DNA from: Acidobacteriota bacterium
GTDB lineage: Bacteria; Acidobacteriota; UBA6911
Reading direction: 5' to 3'
Assembly (NCBI GenBank): GCA_016929335.1
Contig: JAFGIY010000025.1
Location: 36,071-100,070 of the forward strand
Length of the DNA stretch: 64,000 bases
This document shows, piece after piece, positions 42,734-51,164 of the stretch. Position 1 is the first letter of the stretch. Every line of letters begins with the position of its first letter. The translations under genes were made by a program, and so were the position numbers. The notes beneath the pieces are model-generated. The model did no database searches. It was not told where the DNA came from and saw nothing but the letters and a program-made list of their open reading frames with translations.

Positions 42734-43942
42734 ATGTCTGGGCCCTTAGCCGGCGTTCGTGTAGTAGAAATCACCATGTTTCAACAAGGACCGGTCGCCG
42801 GCGCAAAGCTGGGAGACCTCGGGGCGGATGTCATTAAGGTAGAGCCCAAAGAAGGGGATCCGGCGCGCGGTTTCATGCGCCTGATCGGCGCAACGGTAGG
42901 TCTGAAAGGAAACAACTACTATTTTGAGAGCAACAACCGCAATAAGCGCAGCATTGCCATGGATTTGAAATCAGCCGAGGGCAAGGAAATCTTTTTCAGG
43001 CTGATTGACAAGGCCGATGTTTTCCTGACGAATATGAGCATTGATGCGCCCATAAAAATCGGTCTCGGGCCGGACGACCTGCTCAAGCGCAATCCGCGAT
43101 TGATCTATGGGCACTCCTCCGGATGGGGACGCAAAGGCCCCGACGCAGGCGATCTCTCTTTCGATTATACCGGTATTGCCCGCTCGGGCCTGATGATGTG
43201 CGCGGGGGAAGTAGGCAGCCCGCCGGCGCAAATGCTGCCCGGGATGGGCGATCAGATCGGCGCCATCATGCTCGCATGGGCAATAACTGCAGCTCTGTAT
43301 AACCGCGAAAAGACCGGCAAAGGCCAGTTGGTGGATACGTCGTTGATGGGCAGTATCATTTCTCTTACGGGATTGATCCTCGATGCCCCTGCCATGCTCG
43401 GCCAGGAATATCCCAGAGAATGCCGCGCCGACGCAGGGAATCCCATGTACAACCACTATCGATGCAGCGACGATAAGTGGATTGTAGTAGCACATCTTCA
43501 GCCGGACCGGTATTGGCCGATCTTCTGCAAGGCTATGGAACTCGGCGATCTGGAGCATGACACAAGATTCAGCACCCTGGAAGCACGCGGGAAGAATAAA
43601 TCGGAACTGATTCGCGTTCTGGACCAGAAGTTTGCTACCAAGACAAGGGATGAATGGCTGGAACAGCTCAGGAAGGGGGGCTGTATTTGCACTCCCGTTC
43701 AATCGCTCACCGAAGTGACCCGGGATCCGCAGGCTCTTGCCAATCGGTATATGATTGATGCCGATCATCCGGAATGGGGACGCACGCGAGAGGTAGGCTT
43801 CCCATGGGATTTCAAAAGCACACCCGCCGAATGGAGAAAACCCGCCCCCAAACTCGGCGAGCACACCGACGAAATCCTGCTGGAAGCAGGCTATAGCAGG
43901 GAAGATATCGCCCGGCTCAGAAGTTCAGGGGCGATTGCCTGA
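42734..43942 (+). CDS. Family III (CaiB/BaiF) CoA-transferase, copy 1
   Basis: A 402-residue CaiB/BaiF-family protein. Visible: VRVVEITMFQQGPVAGAKLGDLGADVIKVEP (N-terminal CoA-binding half), NRNKRSIAMDLKS, GWGRKGPDAGDLSFDYTGIARSG, and a RDEWLEQLRKGGCICTPVQ segment. Family III enzymes move CoA between carboxylic acids via an aspartyl-CoA thioester; by eye, the usual aspartate in the DGPP loop is replaced (GEVGSPP). About 60 percent of residues seem shared with the gene at 54775. HadA-type family members activate 2-hydroxy acids, which fits the dehydratase and racemases nearby. It has its own promoter and ends in a hairpin terminator shared with the convergent larA-like gene. Confidence 0.9.
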   Translation: MSGPLAGVRVVEITMFQQGPVAGAKLGDLGADVIKVEPKEGDPARGFMRLIGATVGLKGNNYYFESNNRNKRSIAMDLKSAEGKEIFFRLIDKADVFLTNMSIDAPIKIGLGPDDLLKRNPRLIYGHSSGWGRKGPDAGDLSFDYTGIARSGLMMCAGEVGSPPAQMLPGMGDQIGAIMLAWAITAALYNREKTGKGQLVDTSLMGSIISLTGLILDAPAMLGQEYPRECRADAGNPMYNHYRCSDDKWIVVAHLQPDRYWPIFCKAMELGDLEHDTRFSTLEARGKNKSELIRVLDQKFATKTRDEWLEQLRKGGCICTPVQSLTEVTRDPQALANRYMIDADHPEWGRTREVGFPWDFKSTPAEWRKPAPKLGEHTDEILLEAGYSREDIARLRSSGAIA

Positions 43943-43950
43943 TAAGGGAG

Positions 43951-43992
43951 CCACGAATTACGCGAATTTTTCGTGCAATTCGTGGTTTTTTT
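43951..43992. terminator. Palindromic repeat with T run, probable terminator
   Basis: Arms 43951-43965 and 43971-43985 (CCACGAATTACGCGA / TCGTGCAATTCGTGG, two mismatches) followed by seven T. It lies between two convergent genes and is a full copy of the interspersed GCCACGAATT family. Confidence 0.75.
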
Positions 43993-45274
43993 ATTTCACG
44001 CAGGGAATAATGGTACCGCCTGAAGGCAGGATGGTCACATCAGCCTTGGGCGTGGTCTTGTGCGCCAGCTGAATTGCCTCCTCAAGAGTGGCGGCGTATT
44101 CGAAATTCATCAGCTCCACCTGCTCTTTCGTCAACCCTTCCGTATAATGGATCACCCTGTATTGCTCCGAAAGTTCCTTGAAGGGAACGCCCAGCATAAA
44201 GAATGAGATGCCGAAAGGTTTGAGGCTGTCGGGGATGTTTCCCGCAAGAAGCTTGCGATGATACTCATTCGCGCTTGGTGCGGCAGCCATCTGCTCGATA
44301 AGAGACATCAGAGGCCCGGCCTGTTTTTCGGCAGCCGCCCAGATGATGGTGCCTCCTGTTTTAACCGCGAGCCTGGCATTCAGCAGTGATTTGGTTGCCT
44401 GAACGCCGATTTCCAGGGGAGCGGCGGAAGTGATTACAATATCCGCCTCTTTTGGCAGTGCAACGTTGAAGATGGAGGCCGCGAACTCGGCCGCCTGCCG
44501 GTGTTCTTCAACGGGATCTCCGGCAAATACCCGGATCACCTGGTTCGTTTCGTTCGGCAGAAAATCAACTTTAAAAGCCAGTCCCGCCATCCGTGCCATT
44601 TCAACGTTTTCGTCATACCAGGCATTTCCCTCAAGCACACTGAGCTTGCAGGTTTTGTTGCGTAACCAGGTGTAATGATGATCGGCAATGGTGCGATAGG
44701 AGCAGACTCCCGGCATGATGATTTTGCATCCGCCGCTGTATCCGGCATAGGGGTGGGGCATGCACGAACCGATGCCGATGACGAGATCCGCTTCCGCAAC
44801 GTGTTTGTTGATCTCAACCGCGGTTCCAAAGCGATCCTTGCCGATAAAAACGTTTTCCGGCGATTGAGCTTCGTGGATAAAAATACGCCCCTGAAGGCGG
44901 GGAAGGGCTTCCTGTCCGACTTTGGCGTTGAGCTGTTCCGGCGACGGTGCGGGATGAGTTCCCCTGGCGCAAATAGCCGTAACGCGATTATCGGTGACTC
45001 CTGCTTTGTTGAGACGGTTCAGGATAGCGGGTATTGCGAAATGAGACGGAGTCGGACGCTGTGTATCGTCAAAGAGCAAAGCGACCTTCATCCCCGGCCG
45101 GGCAAGCTGTTCCAGGCGCGGCGTCCCGATGGGATTATCGAGAGCCCGCTCAACCTCCTTTGCGGCATCTTCGACTAACGGTGCTTTCGCGCAATCCTTG
45201 GAACTGAGAACGTTCCATCCGGAGGGAAGGGAAAAGTCAATTCTGCTCCCACTGTAGTTCAGGTAATAGCTCAT
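43991..45274 (-). CDS. LarA-like (nickel-pincer lactate racemase family) protein, copy 1
   Basis: A 427-residue DUF2088/LarA-family protein. It shows LLFDDTQRPTPSHFAIP, CARGTHPAPSPEQL and GIGSCMPHPYAGYSGGCKIIMPG, with the histidines expected around the nickel-pincer nucleotide. LarA racemises D/L-lactate; many relatives act on other 2-hydroxy acids. The cofactor genes larB, larC and larE are not in the window. Start placed at the ATG at 45274; an in-frame ATG ten codons upstream (45304) is possible. The C-terminal residues are encoded next to the shared terminator. A paralog lies at 53129. Likely role: interconverting the stereoisomers of a 2-hydroxy acid for the neighbouring CoA-dependent route. 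Confidence 0.85.
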   Translation of the reverse strand: MSYYLNYSGSRIDFSLPSGWNVLSSKDCAKAPLVEDAAKEVERALDNPIGTPRLEQLARPGMKVALLFDDTQRPTPSHFAIPAILNRLNKAGVTDNRVTAICARGTHPAPSPEQLNAKVGQEALPRLQGRIFIHEAQSPENVFIGKDRFGTAVEINKHVAEADLVIGIGSCMPHPYAGYSGGCKIIMPGVCSYRTIADHHYTWLRNKTCKLSVLEGNAWYDENVEMARMAGLAFKVDFLPNETNQVIRVFAGDPVEEHRQAAEFAASIFNVALPKEADIVITSAAPLEIGVQATKSLLNARLAVKTGGTIIWAAAEKQAGPLMSLIEQMAAAPSANEYHRKLLAGNIPDSLKPFGISFFMLGVPFKELSEQYRVIHYTEGLTKEQVELMNFEYAATLEEAIQLAHKTTPKADVTILPSGGTIIPCVK

Positions 45275-45414
45275 AGCACCCCGCTTTCCATAGTTATTAG
45301 CCAATTATATCCGCTGCCGCGCTTCCATCCAAACTGCAAAACCAAAAACGTTCCACATATTCGGCCGTCAGAACATTTTTCTCGGCATGGGCTTGATTCC
45401 AGTTCAACAGGCAT

Positions 45415-45472
45415 GCCGCGACCCACATGGTTCAAGGCATGCCTGATTGAATCGAGTTTTGAGACAGTCTCT
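45415..45472 (+). repeat. Interspersed repeat family B, copy 1
   Basis: Contains CCGCGACCCACATGGTTCAA followed by a GGCATGCCTGATTGAATCGAG block and GAGACAGTCT. Related copies lie at 48649 and 54665, all in the same orientation and all intergenic. Confidence 0.75.
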
Positions 45473-45550
45473 GTAATGCTGACGGAAAAATTATGTGAAC
45501 TTTCTGCATTCAACTCTCCTCGGATTTGCGTATAAGCAAGCAGAGTGGCA

Positions 45551-46081
45551 ATGATGGCAAACGCGACAGCGATTGGGATTGAAGCGGGCGGCTTTCCGGA
45601 TTTTGAGGAAATGGTACGGGCCAACCAAAGCAGGGTGTTCAGCATCGCATACCATTTTCTGCATGACCGCGCCGTTGCCGAGGAAATAGCGCAGGATGTT
45701 TTCCTGAAACTCTACAAGGCTCTGCCGTCGCTTCAATCGGAGACGCACATAACCGCATGGTTGTGCAAAGTAACCGGCAACCGCTGCATCGATTACGCGC
45801 GCAGCAGGCGGAAATACCTTTCGCTCGACGAAATACCGGAGCCCGCAACCGAAGCAGCACCGGGAGATCCCATAATGGCCGGCCGCTTGCGCAGGATGGT
45901 GGCTTCGCTGCCGGCCAAAGCGCGTATCGTCGTAGTTCTGCGCTATCAGGAGGACATGGAGCCCGAGGAAATCGCGCGAGTGCTTGGCTGGCGATTGAAT
46001 ACAGTGAAAAGCCAGCTATACCGGTCGTTGACGATGTTGCGTAATAAACTGGGCCGCTCTTCAGGAGAAGTTGAATCATGA
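45551..46081 (+). CDS. ECF-type RNA polymerase sigma factor
   Basis: A 176-residue sigma-70-family factor. Region 2 reads FEEMVRANQSRVFSIAYHFL, VAEEIAQDVFLKLYKAL, then AWLCKVTGNRCIDYARSRRK. Region 4 reads SLPAKARIVVVLRYQEDMEPEEIARVLGWRLNTVKSQL. Short, with no regions 1 or 3, thus ECF class. Start is uncertain among GTG 45545, ATG 45551 and ATG 45554. It overlaps the next gene by ATGA and heads a four-gene operon with a membrane anti-sigma-like protein and two secreted proteins, a standard envelope-signal layout. Confidence 0.92.
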   Translation: MMANATAIGIEAGGFPDFEEMVRANQSRVFSIAYHFLHDRAVAEEIAQDVFLKLYKALPSLQSETHITAWLCKVTGNRCIDYARSRRKYLSLDEIPEPATEAAPGDPIMAGRLRRMVASLPAKARIVVVLRYQEDMEPEEIARVLGWRLNTVKSQLYRSLTMLRNKLGRSSGEVES

Positions 46082-46407
46082 ATCGTCTTGAAGATGATCT
46101 GCGAATGGCATTGAAAAGAGAGGAGCCGCCGGAAGGCTTCCTGGAAAGGGTACTCGCGGAAACCAGGGCGGAAAAGCAGCGCACATGGATCCGCATTTTT
46201 GCCCAGCCCGGACTCAAATGGGCTCTGGCCGGCGCCATGTGTCTGGTTCTGCTTGTGGGCGGGATTGAGTACAAGCGGGCGCAGGATGAACAGGCAAGAG
46301 GTGAAGCCGCCAAGGCGCAGCTGATACTGGCACTGCGCATTACGGCAGACAAGCTGCAGCTCGCGCAGACAAGACTTCAACAGCATTCCGTTGAATCGGT
46401 AGATTGA
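46078..46407 (+). CDS. Small membrane protein, putative anti-sigma factor
   Basis: A 109-residue protein with a cytoplasmic N-terminus (about 45 residues, RLEDDLRMALKREEPPEGFLERVL), one membrane helix (about 48-62, ALAGAMCLVLLVGGI) and a helical C-terminus outside. No zinc-binding anti-sigma motif is present. The start overlaps the sigma-factor stop (ATGA). Its position and layout fit a partner that holds the ECF factor at the membrane; this is inferred. Confidence 0.75.
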   Translation: MNRLEDDLRMALKREEPPEGFLERVLAETRAEKQRTWIRIFAQPGLKWALAGAMCLVLLVGGIEYKRAQDEQARGEAAKAQLILALRITADKLQLAQTRLQQHSVESVD

Positions 46408-46428
46408 GACAAACATAGGGAGATCACC

Positions 46429-46998
46429 ATGCGAAGAGCAGCACTTATATGCATAGCAGTTTTGGCGCTTACGGTCGTCGTCCATGCGCAGGACTCATCA
46501 GCCTGCAAGTTTCCCGTTAACCTGGAGCGGCTTGCGGCCAAAGCTTCGGAAGTTGTGGATGTTACTATGGATGAAAACCTGCTCAAGTTCGCAGGAAATT
46601 TCTTGAATCAAAAAACCGCCGACGAGGCTCAGGCAAAGAAGCTTTTATCGAATATCCGGAGTCTCTGCGTGCGCAGCTTCGAGTTTGATCAGGAAATGCA
46701 ATACGCAGAGGAAGATGTGGAAGCGTTGCGATCCCAGCTGCGCGCTCCCACGTGGTCCCGCATGGTCGGCGTGCGCAGCAAACGTGATAAAGAAAATGTC
46801 GATGTGTACTTCCGCATGGAGAAAGGCAATGTTACCGGCCTGGCCGTGATCGCCGTAGAACCGAAGGAGCTGACCTTTGTCCACATTGATGGCATGATCG
46901 ATCCCAAAATGCTCAGCCAATTGGGCGGCCAATTCGGCATCCCCAAAGTTGAGATGACGCCGGAAGCGAAACCGGCAGCGAAGGCGGTATCCGAATGA
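46429..46998 (+). CDS. Secreted DUF4252-like protein
   Basis: A 189-residue protein with a signal peptide (AALICIAVLALTVVVHA/Q, about 20 residues). The pattern LERLAAKASEVVDVTMDENLL, FLNQKTAD..AKKLLSNI and a RVRS.R..ENVDVYFRMEKG.VTGLAVIAVEP-like stretch matches DUF4252 proteins, which are often in ECF sigma operons. It is followed by a coupled secreted gene (overlap 46995-46998). Role unknown. Confidence 0.8.
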   Translation: MRRAALICIAVLALTVVVHAQDSSACKFPVNLERLAAKASEVVDVTMDENLLKFAGNFLNQKTADEAQAKKLLSNIRSLCVRSFEFDQEMQYAEEDVEALRSQLRAPTWSRMVGVRSKRDKENVDVYFRMEKGNVTGLAVIAVEPKELTFVHIDGMIDPKMLSQLGGQFGIPKVEMTPEAKPAAKAVSE

Positions 46999-47489
46999 AG
47001 CGCATCGGAGTGATGCTGCTCGTAGTGCTCATGTTGGCGACTCCGGCTTTTGCCGACGGCTTCGATTCTGTAACGAAGAGGGTCGAGTCGCACTACGGAG
47101 TTCGCCGCACGCATCCGCACCTGATCGGATTCGCTCTCTTTTTCGTCAAACCGGCCATCTGGGGCAGTGGAGTCGGCGGATTGAAGGTTGCAGTCTTCGA
47201 AAAGGAAGGGCGCGCCTTCAGCCCATCAATGTCGGAATTAGACCGGATTGTTCAGGAATCGGTCGGACAGAACTGGCGACCGTTCGTGCGCGTCGATTCG
47301 CGCAGAAGCGGAGAGGCTACGGTCATATATGTCAACTGCAGCGGGAAGCGGATGCAGATGCTGGTTGCCTCAGTCGATCAAGGCGATATTACTGTCGTGC
47401 AAATGAAGGTCAGTCAAAAGGCCTTCAAACGTTGGAAGAATGATCCCGAAGGTGAAGCGGAACGCTCCGGCTCCGCTCTCAACATGTAA
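46995..47489 (+). CDS. Secreted protein of the sigma operon
   Basis: A 164-residue protein with a signal peptide (IGVMLLVVLMLATPAFA/D, about 20 residues). The mature chain has a VGGLKVAVFEKEGRAF... and VASVDQGDITVVQMKVS pattern similar in layout to the preceding DUF4252-like protein, suggesting a distant paralog. Coupled by an ATGA overlap. Last gene of the operon; it may be a target or sensor of the ECF pathway. Not otherwise recognised. Confidence 0.78.
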   Translation: MKRIGVMLLVVLMLATPAFADGFDSVTKRVESHYGVRRTHPHLIGFALFFVKPAIWGSGVGGLKVAVFEKEGRAFSPSMSELDRIVQESVGQNWRPFVRVDSRRSGEATVIYVNCSGKRMQMLVASVDQGDITVVQMKVSQKAFKRWKNDPEGEAERSGSALNM

Positions 47490-47515
47490 TCCTCAACTCA
47501 ATTGCAGTTGTAACG

Positions 47516-48523
47516 TCAGCGGGAATCAGCAGATTCCTGAGATTTCTCGTCCGGTGTGATATCGACGTCGGCGAACTCCTGCTGTCTTGCGGCCTCCTCG
47601 TCAAAGCAGCGAAGAATGGCCGTGCAGACGATGTCGCAGATGCCGGGTTCGGTAACGATGCGATGCTGCGCATTGGAAAGCATGAACAGATCGGCCATAG
47701 GATTCTGCCGGGCGATCATCACGCCATGCTCGACATCCACGACGTTGTCCTTCCCGCCGAAAACGTACGTGACGGGCACAACGGTTTTTCGGGCAATCCA
47801 GCGGGTGAGAAGCTGGAAAGGCACAAGGGTCGAACCGCCGACAATCGATACGCGCTCGTAGTGCGGCGCACGGACCTCCTCGCCGTCCCGCATCAGCGTC
47901 GGCGCCTCGCCGAGGTCCACTGTCGCGGAACTCAGAAGCCTGGCGGCTGCGGCGAAACCGAGAAGAGAACCGCCCGCCAGTTCAAATGCGCGTCGCTTAG
48001 GCCACGACTTGCGCTTACGCTTGCGGAGAATATAGGCTAGGCCCGCAATGGCGCCCAACGGCAGTGCCAGGTAATAAAGCCCGGCAACGGCGTAACTTAG
48101 CGCAACCGTTGCAGTGCTTTTCGCACGCAGATAGGGGCTGAGCAGGATGATGCCGGCGACCTTGCTGGGGTGGCGTGCCGCGATCGTAAGCACCACGTTC
48201 GCCCCTGTGGAATAGCCGACGAGGGCGAGAGGTTTTTCTTCCTCCTTCCAGTAGCGCAGGAACAGCTCTTCCGCTTCACGCCAGTAGTGCCAGGCGCGGC
48301 TTCGATAAAAACTCTGCTCGTCGCCGGTGTGTCCCGCCAGTCCGTGCATAAGCACACTCGCCGGCAGCCGCTCATGAATGGCAGTCCCGAGATCTCTTAA
48401 TACTTCGGGACTGCTGGCGAATCCCGAAAACATCATCACGCGCTGAACTTTGTTCGGGGGCGTAACAGGTACATCCAGGCGAATTTCCGTTACCCAATCC
48501 AGTTCTTTCAAATTTTCTTCCAT
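47516..48523 (-). CDS. Alpha/beta hydrolase with internal membrane segments
   Basis: A 335-residue alpha/beta-hydrolase. The nucleophile elbow is LVGYSTGANVVL (G-Y-S-T-G), the acid probably lies in YVFGGKDNVVDVEH, and the histidine in NAQHRIVTEPG. Between the nucleophile and the acid, an insert holds one or two hydrophobic helices (LSYAVAGLYYLALPLGAIAGLAYI), so the protein is probably membrane-associated. The start is the ATG at 48523: a longer in-frame reading adds 60 residues that include repeat-derived sequence. Substrate unknown; the lid insert suggests a lipid-like ester. Confidence 0.8.
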   Translation of the reverse strand: MEENLKELDWVTEIRLDVPVTPPNKVQRVMMFSGFASSPEVLRDLGTAIHERLPASVLMHGLAGHTGDEQSFYRSRAWHYWREAEELFLRYWKEEEKPLALVGYSTGANVVLTIAARHPSKVAGIILLSPYLRAKSTATVALSYAVAGLYYLALPLGAIAGLAYILRKRKRKSWPKRRAFELAGGSLLGFAAAARLLSSATVDLGEAPTLMRDGEEVRAPHYERVSIVGGSTLVPFQLLTRWIARKTVVPVTYVFGGKDNVVDVEHGVMIARQNPMADLFMLSNAQHRIVTEPGICDIVCTAILRCFDEEAARQQEFADVDITPDEKSQESADSR

Positions 48524-48879
48524 ACACCGACAATTATAGAAAAAGAAAAGGCATGGAAACAGCTCTAATCCATGGCAGATCCGTCGGATCCGCGTGTAAG
48601 AGACATTTATGCCTGATCTTCTGTTTACACCAACATGCCGCGGCTGAAGCCGCGACCCACATGATGCACCGCATTCCTGCTTGAATCGACGCCTCGCTTC
48701 CATTTGTTCTGCGGCTTTTGAGACAGTCTCGGCGTCCCGCCGGTTGATTTTGATTGCATGATTAAGCTGCTGCCCATTGGGCAGAATTCCAATAGTGGTG
48801 TAGAATAATGAACTCTGTCCCGGATTTGGGGCGTCTCCGAGTATTTTGCTGTCATCCCACGGATTAGGAGTTGATCAGG
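48524..48879. other. Divergent intergenic region with repeat B copy 2
   Basis: About 350 bases between the hydrolase and the PanE-like gene. It contains the second copy of repeat family B (48649-48730) and a short hairpin CCGCGGCTGAAGCCGCG at its left end. AGGAG at 48866-48870 is the ribosome binding site for the PanE-like gene. No other feature was recognised. Confidence 0.55.
48649..48730 (+). repeat. Interspersed repeat family B, copy 2
   Basis: Shares GCCGCGACCCACATG, CTTGAATCGA and GCTTTTGAGACAGTCTC with copies 1 and 3, but with a longer and more diverged middle. Confidence 0.65.
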
Positions 48880-49839
48880 ATGTCGAGGAAAGTAGGCATT
48901 ATCGGAGCCGGGCCGGTTGGAGGAATTCTGGCGGCGCATTTGTCCTCCTCAGGACACACCGTTTATCTGGTGGATGCCTGGAATGAGCATATTGAGCAAA
49001 TCCGTGCCGAGGGACTGCATATCTTCGGAAGGGAGGAGTTGCGGGCTCGACCGGCGCAGCTCCTGAGCTCTGTCAGGGAACTTGGAGAGACGGTTCCGGA
49101 ATTTGTTTTCATCTGTACTAAGGCCTGCGATATTGGTAATGTGCTAGGCGAAATGAGCGACACGATCAAGCGTTCAAACGCTGTGTTTATCTCATTTCAG
49201 AACGGAATAGACACCGAGCAGGCAGTGGCGGAGCACATTGAACGCCATCGGGTCCTGCGAGGAGTCGTCAGCTATGCCGGCGTTCTGGTAAGCCCAGGGG
49301 AGATTCGAGAGAGCTTTTTTACTCCGCCCAATTACCTCGGTTGGCTGGATGAACGGGGAGCGGAGTCCTGCAGGGAAGCTGCCGCTTTGGTATCTGCCTC
49401 CGGACTCGCGATGGAAGCGACAAAGGACATAGGCAGATATGTCTGGAGAAAAGCGATCCTAAACAGCTGCACGATGTCGATCGCCGCAATCACCGGCATG
49501 ACTATTCAGGAAATGATCGGTTTTCCGCCGACAGCCCGGCTGGTCGAGTTGCTGCTGAATGAATCCGTTTCCATTGCGGCTGCGTACGGCTTTGATTATG
49601 GAAAGGGATTCATCGAATCGGTGCATGAGTTCAATAAGAAGGCCGGCCCGCACAAACCGTCGATGCTGGCGGACATAGAGAATGGGCGGAGAACCGAAAA
49701 CCGGTTCATCATCCGCCGGATTGCGGAGCGGGCGGAGGAAAAAGGAGTTGCGGCGCCGTATCATAGAACGGTAGCCAACCTGATCGATGCGCTGGAAAAG
49801 CGCGCCCTAGAGAAACGCTTAGAGCCTTCGAGTCTTTGA
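48880..49839 (+). CDS. Ketopantoate-reductase-family (PanE/ApbA) oxidoreductase
   Basis: A 319-residue NAD(P)-dependent reductase. Rossmann motif VGIIGAGPVGGILAAHLSSSGH at the start, then the family segments FVFICTKA and FISFQNGIDTEQ, and the catalytic lysine region VWRKAILNSCTMSIAAITG. The ATG at 48880 is chosen because AGGAG lies 9 bases upstream; a TTG three codons earlier is also in frame. Besides ketopantoate reductase, this family includes D-2-hydroxyacid (hydroxyisocaproate, mandelate) dehydrogenases. With the dehydratase and CoA-transferases next to it, a 2-oxo acid to (R)-2-hydroxy acid reaction is at least as likely as pantothenate synthesis. Confidence 0.85.
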   Translation: MSRKVGIIGAGPVGGILAAHLSSSGHTVYLVDAWNEHIEQIRAEGLHIFGREELRARPAQLLSSVRELGETVPEFVFICTKACDIGNVLGEMSDTIKRSNAVFISFQNGIDTEQAVAEHIERHRVLRGVVSYAGVLVSPGEIRESFFTPPNYLGWLDERGAESCREAAALVSASGLAMEATKDIGRYVWRKAILNSCTMSIAAITGMTIQEMIGFPPTARLVELLLNESVSIAAAYGFDYGKGFIESVHEFNKKAGPHKPSMLADIENGRRTENRFIIRRIAERAEEKGVAAPYHRTVANLIDALEKRALEKRLEPSSL

Positions 49840-49869
49840 GTTAGGTTAAACTCGAAGACAGGCTCTAAG
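49818..49869 (+). terminator. Hairpin at the end of the PanE-like gene
   Basis: CTTAGAGCCT (49818-49827) pairs with AGGCTCTAAG (49860-49869), with further pairing inside (TTCGAGTCTT / ACTCGAAGAC). It overlaps the stop codon and precedes the dehydratase gene by 35 bases. No clear T run, so it may be a partial terminator or processing structure. Confidence 0.5.
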
Positions 49870-49904
49870 GAAATTAAATAACTTTTGTGCAGAGGAGCCA
49901 GGTA

Positions 49905-51164
49905 GTGAAAACCGAACAGCCCAAACCCGTCACTTTCAAAAAAATCAATGCCACAAACAAAATGAAGGAGATCATGGAGCGCCATTTCCGGGAGCTCGAT
50001 GAAGCCTCCAAGACGAAAAGCCGCAAGGTTGCATGGTGTACCAGCGTCGGTCCTGCGGAATTGCTTCGGGGCATGGGATTCCTGGTCTTCTATCCGGAAA
50101 ATCATGGCGCAATGCTCGGTTCTACGCGCATGGCCACCGATCTTATTCCATTGGCAAATGCTCTGGGGTATTCGCCCGACATCTGTTCCTACCTGACCGC
50201 CGACATAGGCTCCTATCTCAAAGGCGCGAGCCCGATCAGCAAAGCGTATCCCGGCATCGCCGGCCCGCCCAGACCCGATGTTCTGGTATACAACACCAAC
50301 CAGTGCCGCGACGTGCACGACTGGTTCAGCTACTACGGGCGAGAGTTCAACGTTCCCGTGGTCGGGATTCAGACTCATCGGGGCGTCGGCGATATATCCA
50401 AAGCCCATATCGATTCCATCTCCAATCAGCTGAAAGCTATTGTTCCGCAGCTGGAAGAAGTCGCCGGCAGAAAATTGGATATGGATGAGTTTAAAAACGC
50501 CGTAGGCTTGTCCCGTCAGTGTACGGATCTGTGGAAAGAAGTGCTTGAGATAGCCGCGAATGTTCCTTCTCCGCTGACGTTCTTTGACGGCACCATTCAG
50601 ATGGGCCCCGCCGTCGTGCTGCGAGGCGAGCAGGTGGCGGTTGATTTTTATAAGGAGCTTCTGGCTGAACTGAAGCAGCGCGTCAGGGATGGTGTCGGCG
50701 CGATCGATGACGAACAATTCCGCCTTTATTGGGATGGGATGCCGATCTGGGGAAAACTGCGTGAATTATCCACTCAGTTTGCCGGATTGAACACCTGCGT
50801 GCTCGCTTCGACCTATTGCAGCAGCTGGGTTTTCCCTGCCCTGGACCCGGATGATCCCTTTGACAGCATGGCGCGGGCTTATATCGAATTGTTCATCGTC
50901 CGCGATGAAAACTACAAGGAAAGGTATATGGAGGATCAGATTAACCGGTACAAGATTGACGGTATGATTTTCCACGATGCCAAGACATGCCCGAACAATT
51001 CCAACAACCGTTACGGGATGCCGGAGCGCCTGACCAATAAATTCAACATGCCGACGCTGGTCATTAACGGAGATTTGAATGACCTGCGCTGCTATTCCGA
51101 AGAACAGGCCAGAACCAATATCGAGGCATTCATCGAGCAGATTGCGGAGAAGAAGAGCCGGTGA
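49905..51164 (+). CDS. 2-hydroxyacyl-CoA dehydratase / BCR / DCCP-family iron-sulfur subunit
   Basis: A 419-residue protein of the HgdB/BcrC/YjiM family. Conserved cysteines occur at VAWCTSVGPAELLRGMG (about C45), SPDICSYL, YNTNQCRDVHDW and FHDAKTCPNN, the pattern that binds the [4Fe-4S] or double-cubane cluster. GTG at 49905 is chosen, with GAGGAG 7 bases upstream. Relatives dehydrate (R)-2-hydroxyacyl-CoA (with a second subunit), reduce benzoyl-CoA, or form homodimeric double-cubane proteins as in YjiM. Only one such subunit is present here, followed by its activase with a four-base overlap. Low-potential electrons from the activase are needed. Substrate unknown. Confidence 0.88.
   Translation: MKTEQPKPVTFKKINATNKMKEIMERHFRELDEASKTKSRKVAWCTSVGPAELLRGMGFLVFYPENHGAMLGSTRMATDLIPLANALGYSPDICSYLTADIGSYLKGASPISKAYPGIAGPPRPDVLVYNTNQCRDVHDWFSYYGREFNVPVVGIQTHRGVGDISKAHIDSISNQLKAIVPQLEEVAGRKLDMDEFKNAVGLSRQCTDLWKEVLEIAANVPSPLTFFDGTIQMGPAVVLRGEQVAVDFYKELLAELKQRVRDGVGAIDDEQFRLYWDGMPIWGKLRELSTQFAGLNTCVLASTYCSSWVFPALDPDDPFDSMARAYIELFIVRDENYKERYMEDQINRYKIDGMIFHDAKTCPNNSNNRYGMPERLTNKFNMPTLVINGDLNDLRCYSEEQARTNIEAFIEQIAEKKSR

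Noticed and set aside
42971..43864. A 297-codon open frame opposite the first CoA-transferase
   Set aside because: Antisense to a clear family III CoA-transferase; a similar antisense frame occurs opposite its paralog, as expected from shared codon use.
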